From an uncultured Sphingomonadales bacterium (GTDB lineage Bacteria; Pseudomonadota; Alphaproteobacteria; Sphingomonadales; Sphingomonadaceae), in the NCBI GenBank assembly GCA_903911985.1, contig CAIWFP010000191.1:1-6840 (forward strand): a stretch of DNA of 6,840 nt, given 5' to 3'. A model generated the notes under the pieces. It was not told the origin of the DNA. It saw only the letters and a list, made by a program, of their open reading frames with translations, and made no database searches. Shown here one piece after another: positions 1-5,747 of the stretch (position 1 is the first letter of the stretch; each line of letters begins with the position of its first letter). The translations under genes and the position numbers were made by a program.

Positions 1-1010
1 TGGAAAATGTGGAACTGGGGCTGGAGGCGCGCAAGGTGCCCGCCGAGATCCGCCGCGAGCGCGCCATTGCCGCCATCGACCTTATCGGCCTCGACGGCTT
101 CGAGAACGCCTATCCCAAGGAACTGTCCGGCGGCATGCGCCAGCGGGTGGGTCTGGCCCGCGCCATCGTGGTCGACCCGACGCTGCTGCTGCTCGACGAG
201 CCCTTCTCCGCGCTCGATGTGCTGACCGGCGAGACGCTGCGTACCGACTTGCTCGACCTGTGGTTTGAAGGCCGCATGCCGATCAAGGCCATGCTCATCG
301 TCACCCACAATATCGAGGAGGCGGTGCTGATGTGCGACCGCATTCTGGTGTTTTCGGCCAATCCCGGCCGGGTGGCGGCGGAAATCAAGGTGGAGCTGCC
401 CCAGCCGCGCGACCGCCTCGACCCCGCCTTCCGCGCGCTGGTCGATGAAATCTATGCCCGCATGACCGCCCGCCCCATCGCCGCCCAGCCGGCGCGCGAC
501 GGGCTGTTTCCCGGCACCGGCATCTCCATGGCCCTGCCCCGCGTTTCCACCAACAGCCTTGCCGGTCTGATCGAGGAGGTGGACGGCACCCCCTTCAACG
601 GCGAGGCGGGTCTGTCCGATCTGGCCGAGACCGCCGATCTGGAGGTGGACGAACTGCTGCCTATCGCGGAATCGCTGCAATTGCTGCGCTTTGCCGAATT
701 GCGCGGGGCCGATTTCGTGCTGACGCCCGCGGGCCGCCAATATGCTGGCGCCGATGTGGACGCGCGCAAGGCCCTGTTCGCGCAGGCCTTGCTGGCGCAT
801 GTGCCACTGGCCGGCCACATCCGCCGCATCCTCGACGAGCGCGCCAACAAGCAGGCCCCCGCCCGCCGCTTCCGCGACGAGCTGGAAGACCACATGAGCG
901 AGGAATATGCCGACGAGACGCTGCGCACGGTGACCCTGTGGGGCCGCTATGCCGAAATCTTCGCCTATGACGAGGATAGCGACCGGTTCAGCCTTGAGGA
1001 TCCGCAATAA
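1..1010 (+). CDS. ABC transporter ATP-binding protein, nitrate/sulfonate/bicarbonate type, with AAA-associated C-terminal domain (5' truncated by window edge)
   Basis: This is the cytoplasmic ATPase subunit of an importer in the nitrate/sulfonate/taurine/bicarbonate ABC family; the substrate cannot be read from this part. The reading frame is open to the left edge, with codons for E-N-V-E-L-G just inside, which is typical family sequence ('ENVELGLEAR'). The GTG at 9 is therefore an internal valine, not a start. Counting from that valine, the signature motif LSGGMRQ is at 39-45, Walker B LLLLDEP at 59-65, the D-loop SALD at 67-70 and the switch histidine of VTHN at 100. Walker A and the Q-loop lie outside the window. 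After the ATPase core, residues of about 178-325 form an extra helical, acidic domain matching the AAA-associated C-terminal domain known from this family (PF09821-type). It contains a winged-helix-like pattern (DLAETADLEVDELLPIAESLQLL). The permease is probably upstream. Family confidence is high. Confidence 0.93.
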   Translation, partial: ENVELGLEARKVPAEIRRERAIAAIDLIGLDGFENAYPKELSGGMRQRVGLARAIVVDPTLLLLDEPFSALDVLTGETLRTDLLDLWFEGRMPIKAMLIVTHNIEEAVLMCDRILVFSANPGRVAAEIKVELPQPRDRLDPAFRALVDEIYARMTARPIAAQPARDGLFPGTGISMALPRVSTNSLAGLIEEVDGTPFNGEAGLSDLAETADLEVDELLPIAESLQLLRFAELRGADFVLTPAGRQYAGADVDARKALFAQALLAHVPLAGHIRRILDERANKQAPARRFRDELEDHMSEEYADETLRTVTLWGRYAEIFAYDEDSDRFSLEDPQ

Positions 1011-1064
1011 GTGCCACAGCCCGCTGGGGCGCCGGGCCTTGTGCGCGGCAACTTTATGCCGGAA

Positions 1065-1087
1065 GATGGATCGCCATCCGTCTTTTA
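1065..1087 (+). terminator. Weak candidate terminator between the ABC ATPase and barrel genes
   Basis: A short hairpin, GATGG-ATCG-CCATC (1065-1078), is followed two bases later by TCTTTTAT. The stem has only 5 bp, so it would be a weak terminator or attenuator. It lies 55 bp after the ATPase stop and ends about 14 bp before the next start codon. This position would partly separate the two plus-strand genes. The hairpin is visible in the sequence; its activity is inferred. Confidence 0.3.
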
Positions 1088-1100
1088 TCGGGGTTAGCCG

Positions 1101-1898
1101 ATGATCCGCCCTGTTCTGCCCCTGTTGCTCGGCCTGGCCTTCCTTGGCGCGCCCGTCCGCGTCCGGGCCGATGAGCCCGTATTTTGTGCGGAGCGGCCGG
1201 GGCAAACCACGCCGCCCTGCGTCACCGCGCCGGGGCACCTCATGCTGGAAAGCGGGCTGGCCGCATGGCAGCGCCAGCAGGATGCCGAAAGCCGCACCGA
1301 CAGCTGGAGCTTTGGCGCCACACAACTGCGCCTGGGCCTCGGCTCATCCGTGGAGGCGCAGCTTGGCTGGCAAATGCTGGGCTCCAGCCGCACCACCGAC
1401 CTCGCCGGGCACCCGCTCGCCTCGGCAAGCCGGGTGGGTGATGTCACGCTGGGCCTGCTCTATGGGCTGGCCGGTGCCAATGGTCCGGTGGCCGTTCAGT
1501 TTTTCGCCAGCCTGCCAGCCGGGCGGCCGCCGATTAGCGCGGGCGATTGGGGCGCGGGCGCGCGGCTGCCTGTGGCGCTGGCCCTGCCGCATGGCTGGCA
1601 ATTGGGCGTGACGCCCGAGATCGACGCCGCCGTCAACCAGAGCGCGCGCGGGCGCCATCTGGCCTTTGGCGGCGCGGTGGGGCTCGGTCACGCCATCAGC
1701 AACGCTGTCTCCTTCGGCATGGATCTGAGCATGATGCGCGATGCCGATCCCGCTGGGGCATCAACCCGGGCCATCGCCACCGCCTCGCTGGCGTGGCAGG
1801 CCAATGCCCGAACCCAGTTCGATTTTGGCGGGGGCGCGGGGCTCAATCATGACAGCCTCGACAAACAGTTCTATTTCGGTGTGGCCCGCAGTTTCTGA
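1101..1898 (+). CDS. Outer-membrane beta-barrel transporter-like protein (phenol MetA-pathway/'transporter' family)
   Basis: The 265-aa protein has a clear Sec signal peptide: the n-region is MIRP, the hydrophobic core is about residues 5-17, and cleavage is likely after VRA (residue 23), giving mature DEPVFCAE. The rest is alternating hydrophobic/polar strands rich in Gly and aromatics (for example VEAQLGWQML, GPVAVQFFASLP, QLGVTPEID), and it ends in phenylalanine (VARSF), the usual C-terminal signal for outer-membrane barrels. The layout and motifs, including the strand pairs around 'SRVGDVTLGLLYGL', resemble the PF13557 family. That family is annotated as 'transporter' or 'putative MetA-pathway of phenol degradation' and may form small-molecule outer-membrane channels. 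Two cysteines near the mature N-terminus (C29, C40) could form a disulfide. The ATG at 1101 has only a modest GGGG upstream. A role as outer-membrane partner of the ABC system upstream is possible but unproven. Confidence 0.78.
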   Translation: MIRPVLPLLLGLAFLGAPVRVRADEPVFCAERPGQTTPPCVTAPGHLMLESGLAAWQRQQDAESRTDSWSFGATQLRLGLGSSVEAQLGWQMLGSSRTTDLAGHPLASASRVGDVTLGLLYGLAGANGPVAVQFFASLPAGRPPISAGDWGAGARLPVALALPHGWQLGVTPEIDAAVNQSARGRHLAFGGAVGLGHAISNAVSFGMDLSMMRDADPAGASTRAIATASLAWQANARTQFDFGGGAGLNHDSLDKQFYFGVARSF

Positions 1899-1901
1899 GC
1901 C

Positions 1902-1921
1902 GTTGACCGGGCACGGTCAAC
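1902..1921. terminator. Hairpin in the convergent junction, candidate bidirectional terminator
   Basis: GTTGACCG (1902-1909) and CGGTCAAC (1914-1921) form a perfect 8-bp stem with a GGCA loop. The hairpin sits in the 30-bp gap between the stop of the barrel gene (+) and the stop of the TonB-like gene (-). Neither side has a real T-tract, so it may act with Rho or as an RNA end-stabiliser rather than as a classical intrinsic terminator. Confidence 0.5.
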
Positions 1922-1928
1922 TTGAAGC

Positions 1929-2636
1929 TCAATCCTGATGACGGCGGGTGAAGTCGAAGCGGATGCGCACCCAGGTGCCCAGCTTCGCCTGCCCGTTCAC
2001 CCGTGGCGGGCGCACCAGAAACTGCCATGAGGCCCGGCGCAAGGCGCGCGCCAGCCCTGAGCCGGGCGGGGATTCGTCCAGCTCCTGACAATCCTCCACA
2101 TGGTAATTTTCCACCATGCGGCAGGCGATTGTTGCCCAGCTCCCCGGCTCGACCCGCTCGGGCATATAGCTGGCCAGCTCGGCGTCGGCGGGCTTGCGAT
2201 ACCATTCCGCGTTGAACAGCTGAACGCCGCCCGGCCCCTCGCCGGGGCCATAGGTGGATTGGCCGGCATCGTCCGATCCCTGACTGTTGCGGGCCAGTTT
2301 GGAAATATCCGACGCGGCGAATTCATCATGCGAGAGCCACAGCGGGTGCGGCGGGGTTGGCAAGGGGTCTGCCCGAAGGGTCGGGGCGCGGGCCGCCTGA
2401 TGGCTGGTCGGCGCCACCACCCGGGATTTCTGCCCCCCGGAGCGGGCCTGAATTTGCACGGAAACGAGGCGATCGGCCGGCTTGCTCTGGCCCAGCGAGA
2501 CCAGCCCCATTTCGATCATCATGAACAGGATGAGTGCCACCACCCCCAGCGACAGCAATGTCGCCGTCAGCCGGCTGCGCGCGGAGCCGGACCCCGTGAA
2601 GGCGTGGGCCCGGGTGGAATAGATGACTGGCTGCAT
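1929..2636 (-). CDS. TonB-like protein: one N-terminal membrane span plus a TonB C-terminal-type domain
   Basis: The preferred start is the ATG at 2636 (MQPVIYSTRAHAF), giving 235 aa. The frame stays open to a TTG at 2708, and a GTG further in (2654) has AGGGGGG just upstream, so the start is not certain. A positively charged N-terminus is followed by one membrane span at about residues 24-48. A short proline-containing linker (PLPTPPHP near 91-98) and a glycine-rich stretch (about 129-138) follow. Residues of about 165-230 look like the TonB C-terminal domain: 'ACRMVENYHVEDCQ', the hallmark 'ESPPGSGLARAL', then 'WQFLVRPPRVNGQ' and a final beta strand 'TWVRIRFDFT'. Known family members transfer proton-motive-force energy to outer-membrane receptors. 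The periplasmic spacer is short and no exbB or exbD is nearby, so energy transduction is not proven; it may be a TonB-domain protein of another envelope function. Confidence 0.7.
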   Translation of the reverse strand: MQPVIYSTRAHAFTGSGSARSRLTATLLSLGVVALILFMMIEMGLVSLGQSKPADRLVSVQIQARSGGQKSRVVAPTSHQAARAPTLRADPLPTPPHPLWLSHDEFAASDISKLARNSQGSDDAGQSTYGPGEGPGGVQLFNAEWYRKPADAELASYMPERVEPGSWATIACRMVENYHVEDCQELDESPPGSGLARALRRASWQFLVRPPRVNGQAKLGTWVRIRFDFTRRHQD

Positions 2637-2802
2637 TGCGCGCCCGCCATACACACCGCCCCCCCTGCCGACAATCGCACCGGCTGCCCAAGCGACAATA
2701 GGCGACAATTTTGTAAGGGAGCAGCCTGCTCGGGCACCACAAAGGTTCAGCCGGGCGGCACTTCCCGCGCCGCTGACGGTTCACGGCCGAGCTGAAAATG
2801 CG

Positions 2803-4560
2803 CTAGGCCGCGTGGGGTAGTTGCGTGTGCGCAGCGGACCGGTGCGTCCCCGGCTGGGCCTGAATGCGGAACTGGCCGATGTGATTGCGCAGGCGCTCTG
2901 CCTCTGCGGCCAGCTGGCGCACCGATTGGGTGGCATCCTCGACCATCCGGGCGTTCTCGTGGGTCACGCCGTCCATCTCGCGCATGGCGACATCCACCTG
3001 ACGCAGGGCCGTCGCCTGAGCCAGCGTGCCATCGGCGATCGTGTCGATAATCGCGCTGATCTCGCCCATACGGGCACCGATGCGTTTGAGCGCCTCGCCG
3101 GTTTCACCCACCAGCCCGACGCCCGAGGATACCAGATCGCCCGAGGTGCCGATGCGGGTCTTGATATCGCGCGCGGCATCGGCGCTGCGCTGGGCGAGCG
3201 CGCGCACCTCGTTGGCCACCACGGCAAAACCCTTGCCGGCGTCACCCGCGCGGGCTGCCTCCACCCCGGCGTTCAGGGCGAGCAGGTTGGTCTGGAAGGC
3301 GATGCCGTCGATCACCGAGATGATCGCGACGATTTCGGACGAGGCGTGTTCGATATCGCCCATGGCGGCGATGGTGCGCTCCAGCACCTCGCCGCTTTGC
3401 GCCGCCTCGCTCTGGGTCTGCACCACAATCTGCCGGGCGTGGCTGGCGCTCCTGGCGGTCTGGTCGATGGTGCCGGTGATTTCGCGCACCGCCACGGTTG
3501 TTTGCGCGATGGCGCCCGATTGACGCTGGGTGCGGGTGGCCAGATGCGCGGAGGATTCCTGGATCTCGGCCGTGCCGCTGCCGACGTTTGCGGTGGCGCG
3601 GGCGACACGTTCCAGCGTGGCCTGCAGCGCGCTGACGGCGGCGTTGAAATCGGATTCGAGCTTGGCGAAGGGCCCCTCCAGCCCTTGCGTTATCCGCACG
3701 GTGAGATCACCCTGCGACAGGCGCGACAGCCCCTCGCCGATGGAGGCGACGATCAGCCCGGTCTGCGCCTCGCGATCGCGGGCGGATGCCTCCAGCCGGG
3801 CGCGGAAATCGTTGAACACCGTGGTCAGCTCGCCAATCTCATTGTCGCGCGGGGGCATGTCGATGTGGGCCGAGTTGTCGCCAGCCGCCAACTTCTTGAG
3901 CGCGTCGATGATGACCCGCAGCGGATCGAGCGTGGCGCGCTTGATGTAGCGCAGGCCAAGCGAAACCGCGGCGAAAAGAGCCACCACCAGCGCAAGAACG
4001 ACGGCGGCGGCGGCACGGATACGCTGGCGGGTGCTGGTGGCGAGGCTGGCCTGCTCATCGTTCGAGGCGCTGACCAGCGCGTCAATACCGTGACGGTGGG
4101 CCTGATAATGCGCCTCGGCGCTGGCATAGGCGGCTTGGGCGGCGGGCAGGTCGTGGCGGGCGATGGCGGGCAGCAGGCGCTGGTCGACATCGGCCCAGAA
4201 CAGGTGGGCGGCGGGGGCGGCATCTTCCCGCATGATCTTTTGCAGGCGCGGATCGAGATCGGAGGCGCGCCAGTATTTCTCGCGGTCGTTGAATTGCGAT
4301 TCCAGATCGGCCAGCCGGGCGCGGCGCTGGGTGTAGGTTGCGGGCTGCTCGATCAGCTTGGTGGTCTCCATATAGGCTTCGAGGACATATTCGGGCGGCG
4401 GCAGGATATCGCCGATCAGATCGCTGATGAGCTGATTCTGGTGGTGGACCGTGCCGCCAAAGCGCACGGTTTCAAATTCATAGCCGCCGATGGCCACCGC
4501 CACCAGCATGCCCAGCTGAATTGCCAGCCCGCCAAATTTGATCCTGCGCTCGATAGTCAT
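2803..4560 (-). CDS. Methyl-accepting chemotaxis protein, transmembrane, with HAMP domain
   Basis: This 585-aa receptor senses a periplasmic or membrane signal and controls the CheA kinase. TM1 is at about residues 11-28. A mainly helical periplasmic domain (about 29-183) contains the element DILPPPEYVLEAYM (51-64), which is common in helical-bundle sensor domains of MCPs. TM2 is at about 184-206 and HAMP at about 204-257 (ending DNEIGELTTVFNDFRARL). A second HAMP-like stretch (EGLSRLSQGDLTVRI, about 276-322) precedes the signalling coiled coil (about 325-565). The conserved tip is IDGIAFQTNLLALNAGVEAARAG (417-439, with I417), followed by GKGFAVVANEVRALAQRSADAA. The tip has Gly at 432, where most relatives have Ala. 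The C-terminus (HTQLPHAA) lacks a CheR/CheB-tethering pentapeptide. The frame extends to 4617, but the ATG at 4560 is chosen because a perfect AGGAGG lies 5 nt upstream. The ligand is unknown. No che or flagellar genes are in the window. Confidence 0.96.
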   Translation of the reverse strand: MTIERRIKFGGLAIQLGMLVAVAIGGYEFETVRFGGTVHHQNQLISDLIGDILPPPEYVLEAYMETTKLIEQPATYTQRRARLADLESQFNDREKYWRASDLDPRLQKIMREDAAPAAHLFWADVDQRLLPAIARHDLPAAQAAYASAEAHYQAHRHGIDALVSASNDEQASLATSTRQRIRAAAAVVLALVVALFAAVSLGLRYIKRATLDPLRVIIDALKKLAAGDNSAHIDMPPRDNEIGELTTVFNDFRARLEASARDREAQTGLIVASIGEGLSRLSQGDLTVRITQGLEGPFAKLESDFNAAVSALQATLERVARATANVGSGTAEIQESSAHLATRTQRQSGAIAQTTVAVREITGTIDQTARSASHARQIVVQTQSEAAQSGEVLERTIAAMGDIEHASSEIVAIISVIDGIAFQTNLLALNAGVEAARAGDAGKGFAVVANEVRALAQRSADAARDIKTRIGTSGDLVSSGVGLVGETGEALKRIGARMGEISAIIDTIADGTLAQATALRQVDVAMREMDGVTHENARMVEDATQSVRQLAAEAERLRNHIGQFRIQAQPGTHRSAAHTQLPHAA

Positions 4561-4565
4561 GCATG

Positions 4566-4571
4566 CCTCCT
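4566..4571 (-). promoter_or_regulatory. Shine-Dalgarno AGGAGG that fixes the chemoreceptor start
   Basis: On the minus strand AGGAGG is followed by five bases and then the ATG at 4560. The alternative upstream in-frame start near 4617 has no comparable site and would add 19 residues without family resemblance ahead of TM1. Confidence 0.85.
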
Positions 4572-4817
4572 GCCGCCCCGGAGATAGAGCAACGGTGGTT
4601 AGTTTTGAGATGCGCAACGCCTAAGTGGTTTAGCGGGGGCCGGCCGGGTCGACGCTGGAATCGGGGGCGAAATCTCGTTGGATTGGTGCCGCCCGCGCGA
4701 AAGGGCTTTCCTACAACCAGCCCGATAATTTACCCATATGGATCATACTGCGACAAATAGTGTCATTTTGGGTGATATTCCGGCCCGGCCTCGCCGTGGC
4801 CCGTCGCCCGAAACCTC
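4572..4817. promoter_or_regulatory. Divergent intergenic region between the chemoreceptor and the spanin-like pair
   Basis: About 250 bp separate the two outward-reading genes, so both promoters should lie here. The segment 4722-4790 is clearly more AT-rich than its surroundings. It contains several dyads: GAAAG-GG-CTTTC (4699-4710), CCATATGG (4734-4741) and GACA-AATAG-TGTC (4752-4764). They are operator-sized, but I do not recognise any as a known regulator site. I could not place a convincing -35/-10 pair on either strand. No coding frame here looks real. Confidence 0.5.
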
Positions 4818-4829
4818 GGGAGAACGCTC

Positions 4830-5318
4830 ATGTTTGAATCGATCTGGCTGATGGCCGGGGCGTCGCGCTGGTGGAGGCGCTTTACCGGCAGCATCTCAGC
4901 CGTGGCCAATTGGGTGGGACAAAGCCCGCTGCATGTGGTGTTGAGCGCGCTGATCGGTGCCACACTGCTCAATCTGTGGCAGTGGCACGAGCGCGATGCC
5001 ATGGCCGCACGCGATGCCCGGCAAGTGGCGCAGTGGCATGCGGCACTTGCCGCCGAGCAGGCCGCGTTTCAAGCCGAGAGCCGGGCCACCGGCACGCTGC
5101 GCGCCGCGCTGGCAAGCCAGAACGCCAGCATTGAGGGCCTGTCCCGCGCCGGGAAAGCCCGCGCGGCGGGGGCCCGGGCGGCACTGGTGGCCGCCGATGC
5201 CCGCGATTCCAGGCTAACCCAGATGGCGGAAAAGATTCGGAAAGCCGCGAGCCTGCCAGCGGAAGGCAGCGGATGCCGCACGCCCGAGGTGGTGATGGCC
5301 GCGAGGAATGTGCTGTGA
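4830..5318 (+). CDS. Single-span coiled-coil membrane protein, candidate inner-membrane spanin (Rz-like)
   Basis: The 162-aa protein starts at an ATG with GGGAGA six bases upstream. Residues 1-33 are basic/aromatic (SRWWRRF). One membrane span follows at about 34-50 (LHVVLSALIGATLLNLW). Residues of about 53-142 are a long Ala/Arg/Gln-rich helix with coiled-coil character, and the C-terminus is a short tail GCRTPEVVMAARNVL. An N-terminal anchor, periplasmic coiled coil and Cys/Pro-containing C-terminal tail with a 'P..V..A...L' ending are the layout of phage i-spanins, and the length is close to lambda Rz (153 aa). The next gene overlaps it by 4 nt and encodes a small lipoprotein, as expected of an o-spanin partner. 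Such pairs fuse inner and outer membranes at the end of phage lysis. No lysis or phage gene is next to it. The function is inferred from architecture and context, because spanins diverge strongly in sequence. Confidence 0.6.
   Translation: MFESIWLMAGASRWWRRFTGSISAVANWVGQSPLHVVLSALIGATLLNLWQWHERDAMAARDARQVAQWHAALAAEQAAFQAESRATGTLRAALASQNASIEGLSRAGKARAAGARAALVAADARDSRLTQMAEKIRKAASLPAEGSGCRTPEVVMAARNVL
5303..5307 (+). promoter_or_regulatory. Shine-Dalgarno GAGGA for the GTG-started lipoprotein gene
   Basis: GAGGA inside the 3' end of the upstream gene lies 7 nt before the GTG at 5315. That GTG overlaps the upstream stop as GTGA. The spacing and the overlap together favour the GTG over the in-frame ATG at 5273 (inside the upstream gene) and the ATG at 5393, and imply translational coupling. 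Confidence 0.75.
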
Positions 5319-5680
5319 ACGCCGGGGGTTGGCCCTTTCCAGCCCGCCCCGAGCCCGTCGGCTTGCCGCGCCTACTGGGGGTTCTCGCCAGAATGGTGCT
5401 GGGCGCCATGCTGCTGGTGCTGCCCGCGGCGCTTTCGGGGTGCGCGCTGGCCCATCCGCCGCGCGCCGATCTTGCGGACCATCCCCGGATCGTCACGGTC
5501 GACAGGGCGGTGCCGGTGGCCTGTTTTGCCCGTGAAGACCTGCCGGTGGCCCCCAACCCGGTCGGCGCGCAGCTGAATGGCGAGGCGCGCCACGATGCGG
5601 CCATTCTCGCCAGCGCGCTGCTGGCCGAACGGGCGGCGCGCGACCGGGCAATGGCCCTGCTCGGCAGCTGTGTGAAATAG
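5315..5680 (+). CDS. Small lipoprotein, candidate outer-membrane spanin (Rz1-like)
   Basis: With the GTG start at 5315 the protein has 121 aa. The signal peptide contains arginines (R11, R19, R26), a hydrophobic stretch (VLGAMLLVLPAAL) and a perfect lipobox LSGC with the lipidated cysteine at residue 43. Residues +2 and +3 are Ala and Leu, not Asp, consistent with Lol export to the outer membrane. The mature part of 79 aa carries a second cysteine (VPVACFARED), a Pro/Val segment (DLPVAPNPVG), a predicted helix (about 85-115) and a last cysteine four residues into the final stretch (GSCVK). A small lipoprotein with Pro-containing mature sequence, encoded directly behind and overlapping a single-span coiled-coil protein, is the o-spanin arrangement. 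The extra cysteines could give disulfide-linked dimers. An alternative is an unrelated envelope lipoprotein pair. The lipoprotein call is firm; the spanin role is inferred. Confidence 0.6.
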   Translation: MNAGGWPFPARPEPVGLPRLLGVLARMVLGAMLLVLPAALSGCALAHPPRADLADHPRIVTVDRAVPVACFAREDLPVAPNPVGAQLNGEARHDAAILASALLAERAARDRAMALLGSCVK

Positions 5681-5683
5681 GCG

Positions 5684-5719
5684 AAAAAATGGCCCGCCGC
5701 ACACGGGGTGCGACGGGCC
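5684..5719 (-). terminator. Intrinsic terminator for the aceA-side minus-strand transcript
   Basis: GGCCCG (5691-5696) pairs with CGGGCC (5714-5719). After one C/A mismatch, CCGCAC (5697-5702) continues as five pairs with GTGCG (5708-5712) around a 5-base loop. On the minus strand the hairpin is followed directly by ATTTTTTC (A-tract 5684-5689 on the plus strand). This is a classical Rho-independent terminator for transcripts coming from aceA and the 52-aa gene. For the plus-strand lipoprotein gene, which ends at 5680, the hairpin has no T-tract after it (GGGTTCTCC), so it would be at best a 3'-end structure. Confidence 0.82.
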
Positions 5720-5721
5720 GG

Positions 5722-5741
5722 GTTCTCCTCCCCAGGAGAGC
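5722..5741. repeat. Second hairpin in tandem with the terminator
   Basis: TCTCCT (5724-5729) and AGGAGA (5734-5739) pair around CCCC. A T-G wobble and one G-C pair extend the stem to 8 bp. It lies 6 bp beyond the 52-aa gene's stop and just ahead of the terminator hairpin on the minus strand. It has no T-tract of its own and probably protects the 3' end or adds to termination. Confidence 0.5.
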
Positions 5742-5747
5742 GTTGCA

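Noticed and set aside
2719..2731. Hairpin GAGCA-GCC-TGCTC after the chemoreceptor gene as a terminator
   Set aside because: The stem is only 5 bp with a 3-base loop and no T-tract follows on the minus strand. It is too weak to call.
2100..2795. Plus-strand frame of 231 codons opposite the TonB-like gene
   Set aside because: Low-complexity Gly/Arg/Ala composition, no ribosome site, and the minus-strand frame has a membrane span and a recognisable domain.
2821..4587. A 588-codon plus-strand open frame covering nearly the whole chemoreceptor gene
   Set aside because: Its product is Gly/Asp/His/Arg-rich without domains, while the opposite strand encodes an unmistakable MCP. Long antisense frames are expected in GC-rich coding DNA.
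4699..4730. Possible flagellar sigma-28 promoter (GAAAGGGC ... CCCGATAA) on the plus strand
   Set aside because: The -10-like CCCGATAA resembles GCCGATAA, but the spacing to GAAAG is about 3 bp too long and the -35 match is poor.
4563..4760. Small plus-strand frame (65 codons) in the divergent intergenic region
   Set aside because: It lies across the chemoreceptor SD and upstream region, has no ribosome site of its own and shows no recognisable protein features.
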